Assembly: GCA_938041705.1 (NCBI GenBank) | Contig: CALISP010000287.1 | Span: 1 to 6,144 of the forward strand | DNA from: an uncultured Cocleimonas sp. | GTDB lineage: Bacteria; Pseudomonadota; Gammaproteobacteria; Thiotrichales; Thiotrichaceae | Reading direction: 5' to 3' | DNA length: 6,144 nucleotides | In this document: positions 1-4,655 of the stretch, one piece after another | How the letters are laid out: each line of letters opens with the position of its first letter | How positions within the stretch are numbered: the first letter of the stretch is position 1 | Position numbers and translations under genes: made by a program | The notes under the pieces: generated by a model | Told to the model about the DNA's origin: nothing | The model's input: only the letters and a program-made list of their open reading frames with translations | The model's database searches: none

Positions 1-135
1 ATCATCTGAGCTGATTAAATCGTTGATTTCTGATTCTTGAGTATTTTTAGATATAGAGTTTTCTAGCGCTAGAGAAGAGGTCTCTTCAAGTGCTTCAATA
101 GACGTAGGTTCTGTTTGTACTTTATCCGAAGACAT
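1..135 (-). CDS. Unrecognised protein, N-terminal 45 residues only
   Basis: An open frame runs leftward from an ATG at 135 to the window edge without a stop, giving 45 residues that begin MSSDKVQTEP. The segment is rich in Ser, Glu, Asp and Thr, has no hydrophobic stretch and no signal peptide, so it looks like a disordered acidic cytoplasmic N-terminus. A weak AGG lies about nine bases upstream of the ATG, and an exact TATAAT sits about 68 bases upstream, which favours this start. The gene is divergent from tspO. I do not recognise the family; the informative part of the protein lies outside the window. That it is a real gene rests on the open frame, the promoter-like site and the biased composition. 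Confidence 0.55.
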   Translation of the reverse strand, partial: MSSDKVQTEPTSIEALEETSSLALENSISKNTQESEINDLISSDD

Positions 136-202
136 TAGCAACAACCTGAATTTTTATTATTGATAAAAACCAAATCAAACGATTCGTTTTTGTTATATTT
201 TT

Positions 203-208
203 ATTATA
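203..208 (-). promoter_or_regulatory. Possible -10 element for the leftward gene
   Basis: Read leftward, this is an exact TATAAT in very AT-rich DNA, roughly 68 bases before the ATG at 135. The best -35 at suitable spacing (TGTGAA, 18-base spacer) is poor. An AAACGA-T-TCGTTT palindrome at 177-189 lies just downstream, where an operator could act. In such AT-rich DNA a perfect hexamer can occur by chance, so this is only a candidate. Confidence 0.3.
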
Positions 209-299
209 AATCTATTTGATTTAAAATTCACATAAAACCAGACAGAGTGAGACCTAATAGTCTTTTAGCCCTGCTTATTAAGTGAGGTATATTCAAAGG

Positions 300-317
300 A
301 CACCCCCCTACTTTTAG
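300..317 (+). repeat. C-run/CTACTTTTAG motif, copy 1
   Basis: A C-run followed by CTACTTTTAG. These 18 bases are identical to 2680-2697 in front of the intact SDR gene. This copy lies about 107 bases before the tspO start. Unlike the copy at 3324 it has no GGG after TAG, so it cannot form the same terminator stem. The CTA-CTTT-TAG core is itself an inverted repeat with 3-base arms. It could be an operator, or the scar of a lost gene that carried the same leader. Its role is unknown. Confidence 0.6.
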
Positions 318-423
318 ATCTTTTCTTTCAATCAAAACAACACATTAAAAATGGAAAAAAGTTCTATCTGAATGAGTAATATGTTTTTATCCAAAGCTTG
401 CTCTTTCACTTAAGGATATCTAA

Positions 424-921
424 ATGCAAACACCATCAAAACAAAAACAAATCATAGGGCTTATAGGTTGGGTATTACTTTGCTTTGGCGCATCAGCTTT
501 AGGCGCAGTTGCCTCAATACAAGCCAGATCATTCTACGGAAAACTAACACAACCCGAATGGGCACCACCGGGTTGGTTATTCGGCCCAGTTTGGAGCATT
601 CTATTTGCGATGATGGCAATCGCTGCTTGGCTTGTCTGGCGTGATGGCGGTTTTGCCAAACACCGAGGCGCACTGACTTTATTTATCACCCAGCTGATTC
701 CCAATGTACTTTGGAGCTGGTTATTCTTCGCCTGGAATCGTGGTGCCTTAGCCTTCGCTGATATTTTATTACTTTGGGTATTAATCGCTGCAACCATAGT
801 TAGTTTTTGGAAAATAAATAAACTTGCTGGTGCAATGCTAATTCCATATTTGTTATGGGTGAGTTTTGCTTCAGTGCTTTGTTATTCGACGTGGCAGTTG
901 AATCCAGGGATATTGGGTTAA
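424..921 (+). CDS. tspO: TspO/MBR family membrane protein (tryptophan-rich sensory protein)
   Basis: A 165-residue, very hydrophobic, Trp-rich protein with the five-helix layout of the TspO/translocator protein family, at the family's usual length. Diagnostic features are W46-x-P48-P49 followed by F53 and V56-W57 at the first loop/helix 2, N94-x-x-W97-S98 with F101-F102 in helix 3, and PYLLWVSFAS (141-150) leading to W157-x-L-N160 in helix 5. Family members bind porphyrins and sterol-like ligands in the membrane; in Rhodobacter TspO modulates porphyrin-dependent gene control and oxidative stress responses. At the helix 5 position where many members have Asn (LNY), this one has C153. The start is supported by AAGGA at 412-416, seven bases upstream. 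It stands alone, with a hairpin behind it and a convergent neighbour. Family assignment is firm; the physiological ligand cannot be read from the sequence. Confidence 0.95.
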   Translation: MQTPSKQKQIIGLIGWVLLCFGASALGAVASIQARSFYGKLTQPEWAPPGWLFGPVWSILFAMMAIAAWLVWRDGGFAKHRGALTLFITQLIPNVLWSWLFFAWNRGALAFADILLLWVLIAATIVSFWKINKLAGAMLIPYLLWVSFASVLCYSTWQLNPGILG

Positions 922-927
922 TGAAGT

Positions 928-974
928 AATGCCTGATTAACTCCAATGAGTAATATTAGAGTTAATCAGGCATT
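928..974 (+). terminator. Long hairpin after tspO, probable terminator
   Basis: Perfect 16-base arms at 928-943 (AATGCCTGATTAACTC) and 959-974 enclose a 15-base loop, beginning seven bases after the tspO stop. Downstream is T-rich (a run of six T at 987-992), but the U-tract is not directly attached to the stem, so termination may be imperfect. The opposite strand has no T-run after the stem, so it is a weaker candidate for the convergent gene. The stem is clear; the terminator function is inferred. Confidence 0.6.
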
Positions 975-1114
975 CTTACTTTGTGATTTTTTCTTTAAAT
1001 TATGAAACTTGGACTAAGAAACGAAGCCCAAGCTATTGCTAAAATTATCATTAATCTGTTGATGAACTAATATTATCAACAAATATTTATAATCAAAATA
1101 TTAATATAATTGAG

Positions 1115-1828
1115 TTAATTCCATGTATTGGATTTGTTTAAAACCTCTTTCCTAACTGCGTTTCTTGGATCACCATCTGGTATAGACTCAGGTCCATCGC
1201 CTATTAATCTGCAACCTATTCCACATATTTGTCCTGTTGACAAACTTGGCAATGTTAAACAATCAAGAATTCCTTCTAAAGCCTCTGGTTCGAAAGATGA
1301 AACAGATGAATGATAATCACAAATAAAACCTTCTTCAGGACCAGCAGCTTCGACCTTAATTACTTGAGCTGGTGACAAATTATTTTGAAAATGAAATGCT
1401 ACCCCACCTTCTAACTGAAAAGTTGAAACAGTCGCACCCGGGGCAAAAACGATATCTGTAGAATCAATACCAGGACCTACTGGACCAACTGGCTCTACTA
1501 ATATCGGCACAAGGGCACCTGCCTCGAGGTTATTTATCAGTTTAATAGTACCACCGCCAATACCTAAAGCACCAAAGCCTACTAACATTACAAAAAACTT
1601 ACCTGCATTTGTATTTTTTTGTTTTGTAATTTTAAATGCTACTAAAAACAGCAGTATGCTTAAAAGGATTAACATGGTTCCACTGAGCGTAGGCACCGCA
1701 GTGACACCAGTAGTAAATGTAATCCCCCCACCAGGAACGGCAGGTCCAGCAAATATTGATGATGTACCTGCTAGTGTAATTAAAAAAATGACTGTTAACT
1801 TTAACAACTTTGAAATGAAAAACTTCAT
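1115..1828 (-). CDS. Secreted/membrane protein with internal VPTLS sorting signal (midcut-by-XrtH type)
   Basis: A 237-residue protein. Residues 1-27 look like a signal peptide (K2, K7, K10, a hydrophobic core, then SIFA-G). Residues 45-71 carry a complete IPTL-like sorting signal: VPTLS at 45-49, a hydrophobic helix 51-65 and a basic tail KITKQK. Such signals normally end a protein and are recognised by exosortase H; here about 165 residues follow, as in the family named midcut-by-XrtH. A second hydrophobic segment lies at 76-95. The rest (100-237) is a Gly/Pro-rich linker and a presumably exported domain with four Cys (170, 190, 202, 206) that could form two disulfides. GGGAGAG at 1834-1840 is a good ribosome binding site for this start. 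The prediction is processing at the inner or outer membrane by XrtH; no exosortase gene is in the window. The substrate or function of the C-terminal domain is unknown. Confidence 0.8.
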   Translation of the reverse strand: MKFFISKLLKLTVIFLITLAGTSSIFAGPAVPGGGITFTTGVTAVPTLSGTMLILLSILLFLVAFKITKQKNTNAGKFFVMLVGFGALGIGGGTIKLINNLEAGALVPILVEPVGPVGPGIDSTDIVFAPGATVSTFQLEGGVAFHFQNNLSPAQVIKVEAAGPEEGFICDYHSSVSSFEPEALEGILDCLTLPSLSTGQICGIGCRLIGDGPESIPDGDPRNAVRKEVLNKSNTWN

Positions 1829-1875
1829 GATATCTCTCCCTGATAAACAAAAATTACTTACAATTCCTTTCTGGT

Positions 1876-1914
1876 ATAAGAATAGTTTATTAACAATAAA
1901 TAATCTGTTCTTAT
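1876..1914. promoter_or_regulatory. Nested inverted repeats in a divergent spacer
   Basis: Arms ATAAGAA (1876-1882) and TTCTTAT (1908-1914) flank a second inverted repeat, TTTATT-AAC-AATAAA (1886-1900). They lie 48-86 bases upstream of the leftward ATG at 1828, where an operator would be expected. The DNA is very AT-rich, so chance symmetry is likely enough that this is only a candidate regulatory site. Confidence 0.25.
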
Positions 1915-2021
1915 TTCATTAAAAAAAATGAAAAACAAAATAAAAATAAAGGATAAACTCAATTATAAGGTGATCTTTAACAAAAAAATTTAAATAGGTT
2001 ATTACTGAACAAAAACAACGT

Positions 2022-2125
2022 CCTACTTTTGGCACTTTTTAATGGAGAATGAAATGAGGATACTCATGATCGGTCCAAATGGAGTTATTGGCAATACAGC
2101 GTTCGAAGAACTATCACTAAGACAC
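2022..2125 (+). repeat. Diverged copy of the SDR leader and first 24 codons
   Basis: This stretch aligns with 2687-2791: the CCTACTTTT motif, a 32-33 base leader with a purine-rich ribosome binding site (GGAG at 2044-2047 here, AGGAG at 2709-2713 there), then 24 codons in the same frame. Over the 72 coding bases I count 57 identities (79%). Similarity stops abruptly after the His codon ending at 2125. In this copy the motif reads CCTACTTTTGG, breaking the CTA-TAG symmetry. Many differences are third-position changes, so the copies diverged for a time as coding sequences or came from related sources. Confidence 0.85.
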
Positions 2126-2161
2126 AAAAAAACAAAAGCCAATCAACGTTGTTCTAAATAG
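2054..2161 (+). pseudogene. Truncated remnant of a short-chain dehydrogenase gene
   Basis: A 35-codon frame, beginning MRILMIGPNGVIGNTAFEEL, that matches the N-terminus of the intact SDR at 2720 through Arg-His at residues 23-24. It then runs into about ten unrelated residues (mostly Lys, Asn, Gln) and a TAG. Only the first beta strand, the Gly-rich nucleotide-binding turn (G7-x-x-G10-x-x-G13) and the first helix remain, so it cannot be a working enzyme. It keeps a good ribosome binding site (GGAG, six bases before the ATG). Its stop lies two bases before the ATG of the next gene, so it may now act as a short leader frame coupling translation to that gene. That it is a remnant is well supported; a leader role is inference. 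Confidence 0.8.
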
Positions 2162-2163
2162 CA

Positions 2164-2664
2164 ATGACAACAATCATCATTATATTTACAGTTTTTAATT
2201 ACCTAATTAGCTTAATCATTGGATTAAAAGAAGGAGCAATAGAAGGATCTTTCACTTTCATAGGCGTGCCTAAGAATGAAGAAATAAAAGTTTACTTTCT
2301 ACTTGCTGTACTTCTCCCTGTTTCTTTAATTTTCATTATGGCGTTTAAAACTTCACCCAATGAAATAAGTATTATTTCTAAAATACTTTCTGGAATAACT
2401 CACAGTATTGCAACTTTGATTGTTGCTGTTTTATATATCATGCCACTATATGCCATAAGCTTTATCAGTGCTTTGCTAACAGGACTGTTTATAAGAGAAC
2501 TTTCTAAAATAAATTGCTCCAAATCTTCATTGCTCAGTTTCCTATTTGTTGCAATTTTAAGTAACTACATGATCTACAAAGCTATAAGTCAATTCCTTGT
2601 GGAAAGACCCTTACCTATTGATTATTCAATGATCGTTCAGGAAATTAGTTTCCGAGTGATATAA
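2164..2664 (+). CDS. Unrecognised small multi-pass membrane protein
   Basis: A 166-residue hydrophobic protein I cannot place in a family. Likely membrane segments are at about 3-21, 43-61, 80-109 (long enough for one helix with a kink at P94, or two) and 121-140, giving four or five passes. Short charged loops (KEGAIEG, PKNEEIK, RELSKIN) separate them. There is no signal peptide and no recognisable catalytic motif. No Shine-Dalgarno sequence precedes the ATG; instead the SDR remnant frame ends two bases upstream, suggesting translational coupling. Composition is AT-rich, unlike the amidotransferase gene at the right end, consistent with acquired DNA. The gene sits exactly between the two copies of the SDR 5' end. 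It is probably a real gene, because it is long, uninterrupted and shows a coherent membrane topology. Confidence 0.65.
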   Translation: MTTIIIIFTVFNYLISLIIGLKEGAIEGSFTFIGVPKNEEIKVYFLLAVLLPVSLIFIMAFKTSPNEISIISKILSGITHSIATLIVAVLYIMPLYAISFISALLTGLFIRELSKINCSKSSLLSFLFVAILSNYMIYKAISQFLVERPLPIDYSMIVQEISFRVI

Positions 2665-2679
2665 AAGACAGTTATGAAT

Positions 2680-2697
2680 ACACCCCCCTACTTTTAG
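2680..2697 (+). repeat. C-run/CTACTTTTAG motif, copy 3, in the SDR leader
   Basis: Identical over 18 bases to 300-317, and 22 bases before the SDR start codon. The C-run plus CTA-CTTT-TAG lies where a transcription factor or the nascent leader could act. After TAG comes CATG rather than GGGTGT, so the terminator form seen at 3324 is not available here. Its recurrence before four rightward starts suggests function or a shared mobile origin, but which cannot be decided from this window. Confidence 0.6.
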
Positions 2698-2719
2698 CAT
2701 GTTTATATAGGAGATAAAA

Positions 2720-3316
2720 ATGAAGATACTCATGATTGGCTCAACAGGCGATATTGGCAAAGCAGCGTTTGATGAACTATCACCACGACATGACATTATC
2801 GAAGTCAGTCGCAGTGGCGATATTCAAGCGGACATATCCAATCGACATTCCATTATTGAGATGTACAAAAAAGTCGGCAAAGTCGATGCTGTAGTTTGCA
2901 CTGCGGGCAACGTACATTTTGGACCGCTAACAGAATTTACTGAAGAACAATTCATGCTTGGAGTTCAAGACAAAGTCATGGGACAAATCAACTTAGTATT
3001 AGAAGGACTAAATTACATCAATGACGGTGGTTCATTCACCTTAACCACTGGCGTTTTAAACCGTGACCCGATTCGAATGGGAGCTGGTGCAGCAACCGCA
3101 AACGGTGCAATTGACGGATTCGTGATTGGCTCAGCCATTGAAATGCCACGAGGCATACGAATTAATGTTATAAGCCCGGGACTGTTAGAAGCCTCAGAAG
3201 AAAGATACGGCGAGTTCTTCCCAGGCCATGAAAGAGTCTCATCAAAACGTGTCGGATTAGCTTATGCTAAGAGTGTTGAAGGACCAAGTACTGGGAAAGT
3301 GATTATTGTTGAATAG
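2720..3316 (+). CDS. Short-chain dehydrogenase/reductase (SDR) family protein, atypical active site
   Basis: A 198-residue Rossmann-fold protein, close in size to a compact bacterial SDR subfamily. The Gly-rich cofactor turn is G7-STG-D-IG13, with S30-R31 at the end of strand 2, which would favour NADP(H). D38-I39 follows as in SDRs, and CTAG (60-63) replaces the usual NNAG. The Ser of the catalytic tetrad corresponds to the SFTLTTG region (105-111). The expected Tyr-x-x-x-Lys is absent: the segment after PIRMGAG reads AATANGAIDGF (124-134), with no Tyr or Lys. RINVISPG (147-154) is the usual strand 6 motif. AGGAG six bases before the ATG fixes the start. The gene has its own leader and terminator, so it is probably a single unit. 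I am confident of the fold; the substrate is unknown, and ordinary Tyr/Lys chemistry is doubtful. Confidence 0.9.
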   Translation: MKILMIGSTGDIGKAAFDELSPRHDIIEVSRSGDIQADISNRHSIIEMYKKVGKVDAVVCTAGNVHFGPLTEFTEEQFMLGVQDKVMGQINLVLEGLNYINDGGSFTLTTGVLNRDPIRMGAGAATANGAIDGFVIGSAIEMPRGIRINVISPGLLEASEERYGEFFPGHERVSSKRVGLAYAKSVEGPSTGKVIIVE

Positions 3317-3323
3317 AAAACAC

Positions 3324-3344
3324 ACACCCCTACTTTTAGGGTGT
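3324..3344 (+). terminator. Intrinsic terminator after the SDR gene (motif copy 4)
   Basis: Eight bases after the SDR stop, ACA-(C)-CCCTA pairs with TAGGG-TGT around a CTTT loop, followed by TTTTTATTT. The stem has one bulged C and a well-placed U-tract, a good Rho-independent terminator. Its core CCCTACTTTTAG is the same sequence that recurs at 301, 2022 and 2681, where the right arm GGGTGT is missing. It also lies 44 bases before the HNH gene, so that gene needs its own promoter within about 40 AT-rich bases. Confidence 0.75.
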
Positions 3345-3387
3345 TTTTATTTAAACAAACTAATTTTATTCTTAATTCGAGGTCAAC

Positions 3388-3834
3388 ATGAGAGATAATT
3401 GGGTTCCTATATCTGCTTCTAAGTATTCTTTGTTTTTAAAAGAATTACATCGAAAACGTGAAGAATCTAAATCAAAAGAAAAAATAAAATCTATTAAAAG
3501 ACAAAGCTTATCTAAAGAAGAAAGATCTCTCGTACTTCAAAAAACAGACTCTCGTTGTCATATATGCGGTGGAGAAATTGAAGGAATTTGGGAAGCTGAT
3601 CATGTTTTATCTCATAGTAAAGGTGGTGATCACTCAATTGAGAACTATTTACCCGCTCATAAGATTTGTAACAATTATAGATGGGATTATTTATCAGAAG
3701 AATTCCAAGAAATAATGAAACTTGGAATTATGCTTAGAACAGAGATTGAGAGAGAAACTAATCTTGGTAACAGCGTTGCAGAAAAATTTGTTAAAAATGA
3801 AATTAATAGAATCAAAAGAAGAAAAAAGAGATAG
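3388..3834 (+). CDS. Small HNH endonuclease
   Basis: A 148-residue basic protein with one HNH nuclease domain at about 54-100. C57-H-I-C60 and H91-K-I-C94 would hold the structural zinc. E69-A-D71-H72 is the first half of the catalytic core, followed by S77-K-G-G80, N86, and C94-N95-N-Y-R98 at the end of the beta-beta-alpha-metal fold. H72, N86 and N95 are the expected catalytic/metal positions. The first 45 residues are a Lys/Glu/Arg-rich helix without recognisable fold, and the tail ends in KRRKKR, both suited to DNA contact. GAGG at 3379-3382 with five-base spacing supports the start. The next gene starts two bases after the stop, so the two are probably co-transcribed. HNH proteins of this size occur in restriction, phage, toxin and defence contexts; there is no methylase here. 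Nuclease family is firm; target and role are unknown. Confidence 0.9.
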   Translation: MRDNWVPISASKYSLFLKELHRKREESKSKEKIKSIKRQSLSKEERSLVLQKTDSRCHICGGEIEGIWEADHVLSHSKGGDHSIENYLPAHKICNNYRWDYLSEEFQEIMKLGIMLRTEIERETNLGNSVAEKFVKNEINRIKRRKKR

Positions 3835-3836
3835 TT

Positions 3837-4514
3837 ATGAAGAATATTTTAACGACAATAGGCTTAGTTTTAACCGCTATTTATATTTTACTAATTGTTA
3901 ATTACAGACGATGTGATTTTATAAACCTCGGGGCGATGAAAGCAAATGAAATGGGGGATTTCTTAGCTGGAGTTTTTGCTCCGTTAGCACTTTTTTGGCT
4001 AGTAATAGGTTATTTTCAGCAACAAAAAGAATTACGTCAAAATACAAAAGCATTGGAATTACAAGCTAAAGAATTAAAAAATAGTGTTACACAACAAACA
4101 GAGCTTGTGAAAATAACAAAAAAACAGCTCGAAGTAGAACAAATTGCTTTTAACAATGAAGAAGAGAGACAACTGCGTAAGTTTCATCCAAAAATAATAA
4201 TAAATGGTGGTAAACACAAATCAACTAACACTGAAATTTATTACAAATTAAGTTTATTAAATCATGGAGAATCAGTTTCACAAGTAAGCATAGAAATGGA
4301 ACCTAAAATCCTAAACTCAAAAGTTAGTATTCCTGAAACATTTGATAAACAAAATCACATTTCAATACTTTGGGAAAAAAATACTCCAGAAGATTTAGAA
4401 GTAATTCTAACTTGTGAATGTGGGAACACTAAAATGTACACAAAAATATTTAAACTATCTTTAGAGAATGGTAGATATAGTAATAATAACAAAGATAATC
4501 TTGAAAGTTTTTAA
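3837..4514 (+). CDS. Membrane-anchored coiled-coil protein of unknown function
   Basis: A 225-residue protein: helix 4-21, a short loop with NLGAMKANEMGDFLAG (30-45), a second helix about 46-60, then a long Gln/Glu/Lys-rich heptad-like region (61-112) typical of a coiled coil, and a polar, probably beta-rich domain (117-210) starting HPKIIINGG. A single CECG pair lies in the last strands. The two helices form a hairpin, so the coiled coil and C-terminal domain should both face the cytoplasm. The MGDFLAGVFAPLALFW pattern followed by a QQQKEL coiled coil is, from memory, a widespread orphan type in bacterial accessory regions with no assigned function. It starts two bases after the HNH stop with only a weak purine stretch (AAGAGA) upstream, so translation is probably coupled to that gene. 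It could be the membrane sensor or anchor for the nuclease; this is inference. Confidence 0.8.
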   Translation: MKNILTTIGLVLTAIYILLIVNYRRCDFINLGAMKANEMGDFLAGVFAPLALFWLVIGYFQQQKELRQNTKALELQAKELKNSVTQQTELVKITKKQLEVEQIAFNNEEERQLRKFHPKIIINGGKHKSTNTEIYYKLSLLNHGESVSQVSIEMEPKILNSKVSIPETFDKQNHISILWEKNTPEDLEVILTCECGNTKMYTKIFKLSLENGRYSNNNKDNLESF

Positions 4515-4538
4515 TCCCATTAAAACTAAGCATTCAGA

Positions 4539-4637
4539 TTTTGTTTCAGATCAAGGCGCACCGATGCAAAGTGAGATGAGCATACTAGAGTATGAAATTC
4601 GATCGAGCATCGGAGCAACGCCGAGCTGGGACAAAAG
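4539..4637. repeat. Imperfect palindrome of about 100 bases, REP/MITE-like
   Basis: Several nested inverted arms share one centre: an outer TTTTGTTTCAG (from 4539) against CTGGGACAAAA (to about 4636), GGCG (4555-4558) with CGCC (4619-4622), CCGATGC (4561-4567) with GCATCGG (4607-4613), and an apical CATAC-TAGA-GTATG hairpin (4581-4594). The structure fills the gap between two convergent genes and ends about 20 bases before the amidotransferase stop codon. It has richer GC than the gene to its left and no coding constraint. It may be a non-autonomous repeat present elsewhere in the genome and may act as a two-way terminator. The pairing is seen directly; the mobile-element reading is inferred from shape, and no target duplication was identified. 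Confidence 0.7.
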
Positions 4638-4655
4638 CTGGATGCGAACAGAATT

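Noticed and set aside
1010..1080. Short hairpins as terminators for the leftward VPTLS gene
   Set aside because: Only 5-6 base stems (CTTGG/CCAAG; GTTGAT/ATCAAC) with long loops and no proper U-tract; expected by chance in this AT-rich spacer.
1128..1313. Open frame of 61 codons on the plus strand
   Set aside because: It lies inside and opposite the gene for the VPTLS protein, has no ribosome binding site and no recognisable protein character.
1656..1922. Open frame of 88 codons on the plus strand
   Set aside because: It covers the opposite strand of the signal peptide and sorting signal region, then runs through the AT-rich spacer. The leftward gene has the better start and coherent domains.
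2150..3390. Integron-like cassette array (genes separated by recombination sites)
   Set aside because: The repeated motif is short, and no attC-like paired core sites (GTTRRRY/RYYYAAC) or integrase were found. Intergenic spacers are also unlike each other beyond the motif.
3388..3834. HNH gene as part of a homing intron or restriction-modification system
   Set aside because: It is a free-standing gene with its own ribosome binding site, no intron-like flanks and no methyltransferase gene in the window.
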